A stretch of 64,000 nucleotides of DNA from Candidatus Bacteroides merdavium (GCA_019116805.1 DXAV01000089.1:1-64000); one strand, 5' to 3'; counted from the stretch's first letter, positions 1 through 7,366 are shown. The notes: generated by a model from the sequence alone, not told the origin. A program made the numbers and translations.

Positions 1-913
1 ACATTTTTATTTTATCGGCTGAAAAACAGCCGATAAAATTGTCGTGGCGGGAAATAGTATGGTTACGACTGTTGAGAGTTCCGATGTAGCTGTATTCTCC
101 AGTCTCATGCTTAACCGTACCAACACCTGAACCATCTTTGATTATCAAAATAGATTCACCGTTTACATCAGGTGCTTCTGTATAACCGCTTATACCCGTT
201 GCACCATAAACAGGGAAAGTTCCAGTTTCTGCAACTTGGCTTTCTTGCAATGTGGATGAATTGCAGGAAAGGCAACTTTTTATAAGTGTATTAGGCTTTT
301 GCGAAGAAATAACAGTTTCGATAATCCCCTTAATTAAGGTTTCTAACTTCTCAATGATTTTGTTCTGTGTTGAAATACGGTCATCTATTAACTGTAATAA
401 AGTTGCAATTTTAATTTGCTCATCTTGCGCTGGTTTATATATTGGCATATCAAAAAACACGTCATCTTTAATGCTTACTCGGTCAAATCTAACCCCAGAA
501 TCACCATGAGAATATACATATGAATGCCAAGCAGAACTCTTAAAACGATAATAAAGAAATTTAGGGAATATGTTATGTACAGAAAAACAAAGGTATAAGG
601 GTGATATTATTCCTGCATCTTCCCCCTCATAGATATTAACAGGACCAAATGGAGCTGCGGTTGATTTTCTTGGATTGTAAACAAAGTCACCATTGCATAT
701 AACATAATACCCATCAGTATTTTCCGTATTTGCAATTTCTCTATCGAAGTAATTACCTTGCGGAACAAGACCTAAGTTTGCTGAATTACACAGAACATTC
801 TTAACTATATTTCCTTTATTTTTCTTCGTAATCTTAGTGGCGAAATCACTCAATCTTAATTTCTTCCATTCACCACTAAACTCCGGGAATCGCAAAGCCG
901 GAACATCGCACAC
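1..913 (-). CDS. hsdS: Type I restriction-modification specificity subunit (HsdS), partial, no ATG start
   Basis: The reverse strand is open from about 913 to the left edge (about 304 codons, cut by the window). The N-terminus reads VPALRFPEFSGEWKK, the usual opening of Bacteroidetes HsdS. A first target-recognition domain (about residues 1-150) is followed by the central conserved helix region (PAQDEQIKIATLLQLIDDRI, about 150-200), then a second recognition domain (GTFPVYGATGISGY and later) that runs off the edge. HsdS gives a type I restriction enzyme its DNA target. No ATG precedes the conserved start: an in-frame TAG lies just upstream and only a GTG at 913 could start translation. That suits a silent cassette expressed only after DNA inversion, and the divergent gene at 953 is a recombinase of the kind that does this. 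Family assignment is secure; silent status is inferred. Confidence 0.88.
   Translation of the reverse strand, partial: MCDVPALRFPEFSGEWKKLRLSDFATKITKKNKGNIVKNVLCNSANLGLVPQGNYFDREIANTENTDGYYVICNGDFVYNPRKSTAAPFGPVNIYEGEDAGIISPLYLCFSVHNIFPKFLYYRFKSSAWHSYVYSHGDSGVRFDRVSIKDDVFFDMPIYKPAQDEQIKIATLLQLIDDRISTQNKIIEKLETLIKGIIETVISSQKPNTLIKSCLSCNSSTLQESQVAETGTFPVYGATGISGYTEAPDVNGESILIIKDGSGVGTVKHETGEYSYIGTLNSRNHTISRHDNFIGCFSADKIKM
10..38. repeat. Perfect 12-bp inverted repeat inside hsdS
   Basis: TTTTATCGGCTG (10-21) and its exact complement CAGCCGATAAAA (27-38) flank a 5-nt A loop. It is in frame within the second recognition domain of hsdS and encodes FIGCFSADKI. It could be a recombination or crossover landmark for hsdS shuffling, or chance. 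Confidence 0.6.
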
Positions 914-952
914 TATATTTCTCTAATTATAAGAACCAATTATTTAGAAATC

Positions 953-1879
953 ATGATTCATAAAACAGTTAGAGAAATTGCGGCGGCTTGGAAAGAATAC
1001 AAGCGCCCTTATGTGAAGCAGTCCACGATGGCGGCTTATGTGTTAATCTTGGAGAACCACGTTCTTCCTTATTTCGGAGATGGTGATTCGCTTCACGAAC
1101 AGGAGGTGCAGGCTTTCGTCTTGCAAAAGTTGGAACGTGGTTTGAGCGTTAAAACAGTCAAGGACATTCTGATAGTCCTTAAAATGGTAATGAAATTTGG
1201 GGTCAAAAATGAGTGGATGACCTATTATGAATGGGATATAAAGTACCCCACGACCTCCACCAACAAGGAACTGGAAGTGCTGTCTGTTGCCAATCACCGA
1301 AAGATTCTGAACTACATCCAAAGTCACTTCACTTTTACCAGGCTTGGCATCTATATCAGTCTTAGTACCGGGCTGCGCATCGGAGAAATTTGCGCATTGA
1401 AGTGGAGCGACATCAATGTAACGGACGGCACAATAACAGTAAGTCGCACCATTGAGCGCATCTATATCATTGAGGGAGAGAAAAAGCATACAGAACTTAT
1501 CATCAACACGCCTAAAACCAAAAACTCCTGCCGCGAAATTCCTATGAGCAAGGAATTGTTGGCTATGATTAAACCGTTGAAAAAGGTAGTCAATGAAGAT
1601 TTCTATGTGCTTACCAACGATGAACGTCCAACAGAGCCACGCACATATCGCAACTATTACAATGGTTTGATGGTGAAGCTCGACATCCCCAAACTGAAAT
1701 ATCACGGCTTACGTCATAGCTTTGCCACCCGTTGCATTGAAGCCGGATGCGACTATAAAACTGTCAGCGTATTGTTGGGTCACTCCAACATTTCAACCAC
1801 GCTCAACCTTTACGTCCATCCTAACATGGAACAAAAGAAACGTTGCATTTCCAAAATGTTCAAATCATTGGGAAAGTAG
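953..1879 (+). CDS. Tyrosine recombinase of the hsdS-associated inversion type
   Basis: A 308-residue tyrosine recombinase. The N-terminal SAM-like DNA-binding domain spans about residues 1-95 and the catalytic domain about 105-300. The catalytic set is visible: R142 in TGLRIGE, a lysine near 188-190 (TPKTK), H251 and R254 in HGLRHSF, H277 in LLGHS, and nucleophile Y287 in LNLYVHP. The size is typical of short invertase-type recombinases rather than the roughly 400-residue integrases of large Bacteroides elements. It is divergent from hsdS with about 40 bp between them. In Bacteroidetes such genes lie in type I restriction loci and invert hsdS segments, so phase variation of DNA methylation is the likely role. 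It could instead be the island's own integrase, but the adjacency to hsdS argues for inversion. Confidence 0.9.
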   Translation: MIHKTVREIAAAWKEYKRPYVKQSTMAAYVLILENHVLPYFGDGDSLHEQEVQAFVLQKLERGLSVKTVKDILIVLKMVMKFGVKNEWMTYYEWDIKYPTTSTNKELEVLSVANHRKILNYIQSHFTFTRLGIYISLSTGLRIGEICALKWSDINVTDGTITVSRTIERIYIIEGEKKHTELIINTPKTKNSCREIPMSKELLAMIKPLKKVVNEDFYVLTNDERPTEPRTYRNYYNGLMVKLDIPKLKYHGLRHSFATRCIEAGCDYKTVSVLLGHSNISTTLNLYVHPNMEQKKRCISKMFKSLGK

Positions 1880-1888
1880 AAGTTGTAT

Positions 1889-2452
1889 TCATCTTCTGAA
1901 TATAGCCCATAAGATTACGGCGAGATAACTGATAGCCAAAACTATCACAACGAGTATTAGCCAACGGTTGGAAAGCCAAATGCCTTCATTGCTTTGGAGG
2001 TGTTTGGCCATTTTGATGCTGTGCTTCTCCAACAGCTCTTCTTCGGCCTTGATGTGTTTGGCTGTGCATTGATGTACTTTCGCCAGTTCATCGGTGCCGA
2101 TTTTGGCATGGATGACGGTGTGCTGTTCCGCCTTGACAATGGCACGGTTGATGCCGTCCACGATATTGTCCGCACTGTCCTTTGCCGCAACCAAGGCATT
2201 GAAGGCAGTTCGTTCACGTTGGGCGGTATGCTTCAAGCTGCCGTGTATGTCATACAACTCTTCCTTGAGCGCATTGATTTCTTTCAGCAGATTGCGAAAT
2301 TCGATTAGTTGGCAGTTGATTTCCTGAAGCAGTCCTTCAAGTTCCTGCCTGTCCTGTTCCAACTCATCTTCGGGTGTATAATTGGCAAGCCTCTCACGGA
2401 GAGCCGCCGTATCGGGTTGTTTCATTGCATTACTGTTTTTTAGGTTTGTCAT
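1889..2452 (-). CDS. Coiled-coil protein with C-terminal membrane anchor, mobilization operon
   Basis: A 187-residue protein starting at the ATG that overlaps the relaxase stop (ATGA at 2449-2452), which signals translational coupling; a longer upstream reading is possible but would lie inside the relaxase gene. Residues about 15-75 are Glu/Leu-rich and likely coiled coil. The C-terminus has one hydrophobic segment (LILVVIVLAISYLAVILWAI) followed by basic residues, so it is probably a tail-anchored inner-membrane protein. No enzymatic motif is seen. As third gene of a MobC-relaxase operon it may connect the relaxosome to the membrane or a transfer channel, but this is inference; proteins like it accompany Bacteroides relaxase genes without an established role. 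Confidence 0.8.
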   Translation of the reverse strand: MTNLKNSNAMKQPDTAALRERLANYTPEDELEQDRQELEGLLQEINCQLIEFRNLLKEINALKEELYDIHGSLKHTAQRERTAFNALVAAKDSADNIVDGINRAIVKAEQHTVIHAKIGTDELAKVHQCTAKHIKAEEELLEKHSIKMAKHLQSNEGIWLSNRWLILVVIVLAISYLAVILWAIFRR

Positions 2453-3702
2453 TTGCGTTTTATTCCGCCTTTGGGATGTCTGCCGATTCTGTTTGAAGCG
2501 GCTTGTGCACATCTTCGGGCAAACTCAATCTCATCCTCTTTCGGGTCGCGTCCCCATTTGAGGTCTGACTGAGAGCCGCCACCACCTCCACCTGATGTCA
2601 CCTCATAGGGGGATGCTATAAGGGTGAAGTAAGCCATAGCCAAGTTCTGCAAATCCTGCCAGTTGGCCAGTTCCCGGTAGTCGAACTCATCATTGAAGAA
2701 GTCAAGCACCTTGTCAGGGAGATAACGCTTGTAGGCCTTGCCGTCATAATCAAACTCCGTAGGTTGGCTGTTCGGCTTATAGGTCGTGTAGCCCTCGAAT
2801 ATAGGATTACTTTGCCGTATAACAGGCTGTGGCTTTTGTTGCGTACCATTGGGAACGGACGGCGTCGGTAAAACAGGCTGTTTGGTAGCAGTGCGGACTT
2901 GTTGCGCCTTGTCTTGATGCAGTTTCTCCCATGTCTGCTTGATATGTGATGCGGTCAGATTGCGCCCCTTACCAAGTTCCGATGCCTTGAATTTCGTGTT
3001 ACCTTTAAGAAGCACATAACCACGAATGACATCTTTCTTATCCTTACGCAGATATAGCTCGTAACCTTTGGCGGCAAGCCGTTCCTTGTAACCGTCCCAT
3101 GACCATCTGTCAAGCTCGCGCAAGGCTTCCATACAGTCGGTACTTACTTGGGGTATGTTCGTTTCATGTATGTGCATGGCTGTAGTCCATCTCCTTTGCC
3201 TTGCAATCATTTCCGCCGCCCGTTGTGCGCGCAGGTGTATGGCATGGTCATTGTTGATGTTCCCGTCCTCGTCCACGCGGCTGATGATGGCATGAAGGTG
3301 CGGTATGCCACTCTTAGATTCCTCATGCAGCCACACGGATGATTTGCTGCCTGATATGTTCGTCCTGCTGGAAACTACCTTGCCGTACTTGTCGCGGATT
3401 TCCTGAATGTCGAAAGCGGCGGCGAAATCCTGCCACAGTTGCTGCCAATCCTCCAAAGTGAAGTCCTTGGTATGCTCCATCGCCGGGCTTATCTCCATGC
3501 GGATGACATTGTTCCTGATATTCGGGTGGTTCATCGCGGCGAACTTCATTTCCGTAAAAATGCCTGTCGCGTCCATGCCTTGCGACATGAAGTTGTCACA
3601 GATACGGGTAATCCTTTCGGGGTGTTTCTTGTTTCTCGATTCACCCGACACATACAGCATCGCCCTTATACCGTGGGCTACGGCCTTTGCCTTGGCTATC
3701 AT
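2449..3702 (-). CDS. Relaxase / mobilization nuclease
   Basis: A 417-residue relaxase of the Bacteroides MobP-like group, which nicks one DNA strand at oriT and pilots it in conjugation. The metal-binding histidine motif is visible as H126 plus H135 and H137 in GIPHLHAIISRV. Y17 in the N-terminal AMLYVSG segment is a candidate nucleophile but is not certain. The C-terminal third is less conserved in appearance, with a Pro/Gln-rich stretch (about 265-300) and a glycine run near 367-373, probably linkers. The start overlaps the MobC-like stop by ATGA, and the stop overlaps the next gene by ATGA, so the three genes form a tightly coupled operon. No transfer (type IV secretion) genes are in view, so the element is mobilizable by a helper rather than self-transmissible, as far as this window shows. 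Confidence 0.9.
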   Translation of the reverse strand: MIAKAKAVAHGIRAMLYVSGESRNKKHPERITRICDNFMSQGMDATGIFTEMKFAAMNHPNIRNNVIRMEISPAMEHTKDFTLEDWQQLWQDFAAAFDIQEIRDKYGKVVSSRTNISGSKSSVWLHEESKSGIPHLHAIISRVDEDGNINNDHAIHLRAQRAAEMIARQRRWTTAMHIHETNIPQVSTDCMEALRELDRWSWDGYKERLAAKGYELYLRKDKKDVIRGYVLLKGNTKFKASELGKGRNLTASHIKQTWEKLHQDKAQQVRTATKQPVLPTPSVPNGTQQKPQPVIRQSNPIFEGYTTYKPNSQPTEFDYDGKAYKRYLPDKVLDFFNDEFDYRELANWQDLQNLAMAYFTLIASPYEVTSGGGGGGSQSDLKWGRDPKEDEIEFARRCAQAASNRIGRHPKGGIKRK

Positions 3703-4148
3703 GCTCCGTCCTCCTTCGCTTCTTCATTTGTTGTCCCTGCCGGATAACTGTTGGCCGTCTGTGCGGACTGCAAGAAGTCGGTGACACGGTTCGTGATATA
3801 CGCCACTTTCTCGTACCATTCAAGCATGGTCGGCTGTTGGCGGAAAAGGCGTATCTTCTCATTGTCACTTAACCCATGCAAAGCATTGGCAAAGTTCACC
3901 ATGTCCGTCCTGCAAGCCGCAAGCTGCCGCAAACCATCCAATGCCGCATTGGAAAGCCTCAATCTTGGTTTGTAGCCGAGTGCCCTTGCACGGATGAAGT
4001 CACTGCGTGTCATACCGCATTGGTCGGCGGAACTCTTGATTTGTGCAAGCTCCTGTTCCGTGACTTTGGTGACAACCACCTTGTCACGCCTTGTAACGGG
4101 CTTCTCCTGTCCGGATTGCTGCTTGGAAGTATCTTCTTTATGTGCCAT
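3699..4148 (-). CDS. mobC: MobC-like relaxosome accessory protein
   Basis: A 149-residue protein starting at ATG 4148 (MAHKEDTSK); the longer ORF back to 4223 lacks a sensible N-terminus. The segment VVVTKVTEQELAQIK followed by GMTRSDFIRARALG resembles the ribbon-helix-helix fold of MobC/relaxosome proteins, which bind oriT and assist the relaxase in opening DNA. The rest is helical (LDGLRQLAACRTDMVNFANA). Its stop overlaps the relaxase ATG. The 290 bp just upstream are non-coding, the expected place for the oriT this protein would bind. Basic N-terminus, no signal peptide. Confidence 0.8.
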   Translation of the reverse strand: MAHKEDTSKQQSGQEKPVTRRDKVVVTKVTEQELAQIKSSADQCGMTRSDFIRARALGYKPRLRLSNAALDGLRQLAACRTDMVNFANALHGLSDNEKIRLFRQQPTMLEWYEKVAYITNRVTDFLQSAQTANSYPAGTTNEEAKEDGA

Positions 4149-4438
4149 AACTAATGTCGCTGAAATAATCGTAAAACGGTATCTACAAAAGGGATGGTGC
4201 GAGCCTGCGAGCGGCAAGGACAACGGGCTGTCAGACCGCCCAGAGAGTGTCGTGGTAATATCGTCCGAAGGCGGTAATACCTCGGCATATCTCGAAACTG
4301 AACGCTACCGCTCCATGCCATTCCACACTTCCGCTTGCCACAGCCAAAACAGACTGGTGCCAGTGGAGTGCCGGAGAATGGAACAACGGGAAGCATGTTT
4401 TCGCACTGTGCCGTTGTCTGCTCGGCTTCTGACGGCTC
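4149..4438. other. Non-coding stretch upstream of mob operon, candidate oriT
   Basis: About 290 bp without a credible gene between the MobC-like start and the winged-helix gene stop. It holds short inverted repeats, for example ACTGG-TG-CCAGT at 4353-4364. Position directly upstream of mobC-relaxase is where Bacteroides mobilizable elements usually carry oriT, but no nic sequence is recognised, so this rests on position only. Confidence 0.35.
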
Positions 4439-4876
4439 TTATTCTTCCCTCTGTTTGTAAGGAATAACAGGATTGTCTATGTTGTCATTCTCCGATGTTT
4501 CCCATTGCAATAAGCACGGAAAGGTCATCACGGATGCAACTCTTGAACGGCAAGTGTCGATAAGCCCCATCTCCGTAAGCATAGCAAGCAGGTTGCGTAT
4601 GCGCTTCCTGCCCATGTTCCATTGCGAAGAAAGCTGCTCCTCGGAATACTGCGCCTGACCTGCGGAAAGCATGAGCGGTCTGTGAAAGCCTCTGGCTGCA
4701 CCGTCCGTTAATGCCATCCTTGCCAACAGGTCGCCAAACAACGTAAAGTTGCCTGTTTCCCTGCCGTTGTTATCGGTAGTTGTTCCGCACAGCCATTGCA
4801 CCGCACGGTCGGAAAATCGGAAAGAGAATGATGCAATCTCTGTCGGGTACATGAACCTGTATGTTTCCTTGTCCAT
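4439..4876 (-). CDS. Winged-helix protein of mobilizable element, function unknown
   Basis: A 145-residue soluble protein starting MDKETYRFMYPTEI. Residues 77-106 (YSEEQLSSQWNMGRKRIRNL and onward) look like the helix-turn-helix and recognition helix of a winged-helix domain, as in MarR/GntR-type regulators and plasmid replication proteins. The N-terminal part (FSDRAVQWLCG, FTLFGDLLARMAL) is not recognised. It is co-directional with the mob operon but separated from it by about 290 bp, so it has its own transcription unit or lies upstream of oriT. It may regulate mobilization or act in element replication; neither is shown by sequence. Confidence 0.75.
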   Translation of the reverse strand: MDKETYRFMYPTEIASFSFRFSDRAVQWLCGTTTDNNGRETGNFTLFGDLLARMALTDGAARGFHRPLMLSAGQAQYSEEQLSSQWNMGRKRIRNLLAMLTEMGLIDTCRSRVASVMTFPCLLQWETSENDNIDNPVIPYKQREE

Positions 4877-4924
4877 AAAATCTATAACTTTATAAATGTG
4901 ATATTACTGTTGTTTGAATGGAAT

Positions 4925-4987
4925 GAAGCCGTGCAGGTATAGGCATGGGAACACCGACTTGCCTTTTGTCGTACCCTGCACGGCTTC
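4925..4987. repeat. Long inverted repeat between two island genes
   Basis: GAAGCCGTGCAGGTA (4925-4939) pairs with TACCCTGCACGGCTTC (4972-4987) with one bulged base, leaving a 32-nt loop. It lies downstream of the 163-aa gene and upstream of the winged-helix gene. Could be a terminator with unusual loop, an attenuator, or a protein-binding site for transfer or replication. Confidence 0.65.
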
Positions 4988-5127
4988 GCTGTTTTGAACG
5001 GCGCATGAAAGGTAATAGGCTCGCTAATTACTTGTAGCAGTCATCCAATACGTATCATTCCGAAATAAGGGAAGAAAAACAGGCTGCGTTACCACGGAGC
5101 ATACACCTTTCCACCTTTTGCACACGG

Positions 5128-5619
5128 TCACTTGTTTGCACCGTTGCCGTTAGTGTTGCCCGAAAACGGTTGTCCGAGTGCAGGCCGTTTGTCAAGGCTC
5201 GATACGGCACGGCTGATGTCCGTGGCGTTCACTGCAATGGAAAGCAACGCCTTGTTGACAGTCACCAACTGCCGCTTGTCGCAAAACTCCGTTACACGCT
5301 CCAACAACTTGAACACACGGTTCAACCGATGTTCCTGTGCGTTGTCTGCCGTCAGCCGCTCGTTGTCCGTGCCGCTGTTGAGATAGCGGTTGAGCGCAAG
5401 GCGATCATCCGCTGAAATGCTCTCTGCCGTAGCCTTGCCGTCAGCGATGGCTATGCTCACACGCAGTGCGTCCGCTTCGTAGATGCCCACACTCTCCAAG
5501 AATGTGCGGATGGCCTGTACATCCTTGCCGCTTGCCTCGCGTTTGCGGCTCTCGTTCTTCTTTTCAGTCGGAACAGCCGAAGCTGCTCCGGCTTGTTCCA
5601 TACTCTTGTTCAGTTCCAT
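5128..5619 (-). CDS. Conserved-looking island protein, function unknown
   Basis: A 163-residue hydrophilic protein with no signal peptide or membrane segment. The first 30 residues are low-complexity (Ala/Glu/Lys) and the C-terminus is Asn/Gly-rich (FSGNTNGNGANK); the middle (VQAIRTFLESVGIYEADALR to LLERVTEFCDKRQLVTVNKA) is predicted helical. I do not recognise a family. It lies 33 bp downstream of the excisionase-like HTH gene and probably shares its transcript, which suggests a role in element maintenance or regulation; that is inference from position. Confidence 0.7.
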   Translation of the reverse strand: MELNKSMEQAGAASAVPTEKKNESRKREASGKDVQAIRTFLESVGIYEADALRVSIAIADGKATAESISADDRLALNRYLNSGTDNERLTADNAQEHRLNRVFKLLERVTEFCDKRQLVTVNKALLSIAVNATDISRAVSSLDKRPALGQPFSGNTNGNGANK

Positions 5620-5652
5620 AATACAATTTGCTTTTGATGTGAATAAAAAAGA

Positions 5653-5985
5653 TTATTGTCTTTCGTTCATTTCCTGAATCTTGGCGGCAGCTTCCTCCTT
5701 GATTTCGTCAACGGACTTCGATTTTGCGCCACGCACCCAATCAATCAGTTTTTGCTTCTCAAAGAAGATGAGTTTCCCGGCAGGCTTGAAGTACGGCAAC
5801 TGGTTCAAGTGCGTCATCTTGTACAGGGTACTTTTGGCTACACCGAGAAAGTTCGCCGCTTCCTCCAAGTTCAACACTTCCTTGACCGCATAGCAAAGGT
5901 TTTCCAGTCTGTTCACCCGTTCCTGAAGCTCCGCAATCTTGCGCTCCTGTTCGAGATTCATTTTTGATGTTCTGTTTTCAGTCAT
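5653..5985 (-). CDS. Excisionase-family helix-turn-helix protein
   Basis: 110 residues starting at ATG 5985 (MTENRTSKMN). A longer reading to 6084 passes through a -7 promoter box at 6028-6035, so the shorter start is preferred. Residues about 10-36 are a short coiled coil (ERKIAELQERVNRLENL). Residues 37-84 are an excisionase/MerR-type HTH: LNLEEAANFLGVAKSTLYKM, then LPYFKPAGKLIFFEKQKLIDW. Proteins like this act as excisionases or as DNA-bending regulators in Bacteroides integrative elements. It is the first leftward gene from the right end of the island, where such genes usually sit. Whether it controls excision or only transcription cannot be told. Confidence 0.85.
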   Translation of the reverse strand: MTENRTSKMNLEQERKIAELQERVNRLENLCYAVKEVLNLEEAANFLGVAKSTLYKMTHLNQLPYFKPAGKLIFFEKQKLIDWVRGAKSKSVDEIKEEAAAKIQEMNERQ

Positions 5986-6027
5986 AATGATGTTGTATAT
6001 TATTGGTTTGTTAATCGAATTTGGCCG

Positions 6028-6073
6028 CAAATGTATATGGTTTGATTTGTAAAAGTGTAAGTCAAGCACTTGA
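6028..6073 (-). promoter_or_regulatory. Promoter and small dyad upstream of the HTH gene
   Basis: On the reverse strand TACATTTG (6028-6035) fits the Bacteroidetes -7 box TAnnTTTG, 43 nt upstream of the ATG. Further upstream the dyad TCAAG-CA-CTTGA (6062-6073) is a possible operator for the HTH protein itself. No good -33 box at normal spacing. Confidence 0.5.
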
Positions 6074-6184
6074 TTTATAATCATTTATCATATTGAAAAT
6101 CAACAGTTTTTCTACATTGTACAACGCTGAATATGTCGCTTTGTCCGGTCATTACGCCATGTGGAATTTTTTACCAATTTGCTG

Positions 6185-6313
6185 ATGGAACACACATTCC
6201 GCATTGCAGATAATGGCAGATGGGTTGTACACTGTTCCAAGGCAATGCGCATCGGCGGCAATACCGTAGTGTACAAATGGCATAAAACGGATTTTAACAG
6301 GCCTTTGGAATAA
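6185..6313 (+). CDS. Possible small protein or C-terminal gene remnant
   Basis: A 42-codon reading frame (ATG 6185; an in-frame GTG at 6161 would add 8 residues) with protein-like content: GRWVVHCSKAMRIGGNTVV and YKWHKTDFNRPLE. The open frame extends further upstream to a stop near 6130 without an ATG. It may be the 3' end of a decayed gene or a genuine small ORF. No promoter or ribosome-binding site is evident and no family is recognised. Confidence 0.3.
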   Translation: MEHTFRIADNGRWVVHCSKAMRIGGNTVVYKWHKTDFNRPLE

Positions 6314-6408
6314 GCAACACAAGTCTGTGCATGAAGCACTTGCAGTATCTTCCTGAAAATGCCCATACGGTATAAATGGTTGATTGACAATATATTTATA
6401 GGATTTTG

Positions 6409-6440
6409 TTTGTTTTTCACGGGACAAAATCGTACCTTTG
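6409..6440 (+). promoter_or_regulatory. Outward-facing promoter near island right end
   Basis: TTTG (6409-6412), 20 nt, then TACCTTTG (6433-6440): a full Bacteroidetes promoter reading rightward toward the island end. In the integrated state it faces the truncated MATE gene antisense; in an excised circle it would read into the island's left end, a common arrangement for driving an integrase. Confidence 0.65.
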
Positions 6441-6530
6441 CAAAGAAAAGAGAAGTCCATGACAAGGGATGCCGGGCTTGAAGCGTTCTTGATTTTATTT
6501 TCCTGTGGTTTTGTCCCGTTTTTGTCCCGT
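6419..6530. repeat. Three exact copies of an 11-bp motif near island end
   Basis: TTTTGTCCCGT occurs twice in immediate tandem (6509-6519, 6520-6530) and once inverted (6419-6429, read as ACGGGACAAAA), the inverted copy lying inside the promoter spacer. Short repeated motifs within about 200 bp of an element end are typical of integrase arm-type binding sites. Confidence 0.75.
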
Positions 6531-6563
6531 CTGGGATTTGTCTCACGGAGCAAGATTTTGTAA
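6459..6563 (+). CDS. Possible 34-residue ORF at island end
   Basis: ATG 6459 lies 18 nt after a good promoter -7 box. The frame encodes MTRDAGLEAFLILFSCGF and ends SRSKIL before TAA 6561. It contains the tandem 11-bp repeats, so the coding appearance may be accidental. It may be a leader for a gene joined to this end in the circular form. Confidence 0.25.
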   Translation: MTRDAGLEAFLILFSCGFVPFLSRLGFVSRSKIL

Positions 6564-6611
6564 GTAGCTGGTTTATAAAAAGTTGTAAACGAAGGAAAGT
6601 GCAGAAATGCG

Positions 6612-6635
6612 CTAACCACCAGTAACCACCAAAAT
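6612..6635. other. Island/chromosome junction (candidate attachment site)
   Basis: The MATE coding sequence loses its family pattern after DYMEIIL and stops at 6612. The junction carries a 9-bp direct repeat TAACCACCA at 6613-6621 and 6623-6631. This is where the left-hand island meets host sequence; the exact crossover base cannot be fixed without the other end. Confidence 0.6.
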
Positions 6636-7061
6636 TATCTCCATATAGTCTCGGGCATAAGGTACTGTATCATCGCTACCACCAAAAAAATAGAGAATAG
6701 GATCAAGAAAAGGCATAACCACAAACGTAAATCCCAATCCCAACAGAATGTTCAGCACCAGTACGTTTCCTAATACCCGCTGGGCAGTATCATAGTCTTT
6801 CTGCCCCAATTTAACGGAAACTAATGTAGAAGCTCCCACACCAACCAGCGAACCAAAAGCCGCAGCCAAGTTCATCAAAGGGAAAGTCAGAGCCAGACCC
6901 GAAATAGCCAACGGACCTACACCATGGCCGATGAAGATACTATCGACCATATTGTACAAAGAAGAAGCCGTCATTGCAATGATTGCAGGAACGGCATACT
7001 GCATCAGTAGTTTTCCAATGTTTTCTGTCCCTAACGCCGTGGGAGTTTTTAATCCTGCCAT
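6612..7061 (-). pseudogene. MATE-family exporter, 3' two-thirds missing
   Basis: 149 codons of a MATE (multidrug and toxin extrusion) antiporter, normally about 450 residues. The start at ATG 7061 (MAGLKTPTALGTENIGKLLM) is chosen because TAACTTTG, a -7 promoter box, occupies 7094-7101 inside the longer reading. The first four membrane helices are intact (AVPAIIAMTASSLYNMVDSI; GPLAISGLALTFPLMNLAAA; the VLNILLGLGF segment). The protein ends YMEIILVVTGG, where intact relatives continue with many more helices. The cause is insertion of the mobile island to its left; the rest of the gene should lie at the island's far end, outside this window. The fragment cannot make a working transporter. Confidence 0.9.
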
Positions 7062-7093
7062 ATCAATCTTTCTATCATAGTTGTTTCTGGGGA

Positions 7094-7101
7094 CAAAGTT
7101 A
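7094..7101 (-). promoter_or_regulatory. -7 box for the truncated MATE gene
   Basis: TAACTTTG on the reverse strand, 33 nt upstream of ATG 7061. It excludes the longer start at 7106. Confidence 0.6.
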
Positions 7102-7308
7102 GCCATTTTCGAACAAAACAGCCGTATTTTTCACACCTCTTAAACAAGCTGCAGCCCACTTGCCCAGGCTTAAAAACAGAGCGGACAGCCAGTTCCCGAA
7201 AACACAGCACTAAAAACGAGTTTAACTTTGTTATTCAATCGGTTTGAACCATTTTTAGACAAGACAGGTTGCTGCTCGGACGTACAAACCTAAAAACAGT
7301 GTTTTCGT

Positions 7309-7339
7309 TTTGCGCTTCTCCTGCTTTGCACTATCTTTG
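7309..7339 (+). promoter_or_regulatory. Promoter of the TPR-protein gene
   Basis: TTTG (7309-7312), 19 nt, TATCTTTG (7332-7339), then ATG at 7367. An isolated palindromic core AAAACAGTGTTTT (7293-7305), also found in three intergenic arrays of this window, sits immediately upstream. Confidence 0.75.
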
Positions 7340-7366
7340 CCCTCAAATCGAACTTCCTAACATTTT

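Noticed and set aside
953-1879. Recombinase as the island's own integrase
   Set aside because: Not excluded, but it is short, faces hsdS, and lies inside rather than clearly at the end of the island; inversion of hsdS is the simpler reading.
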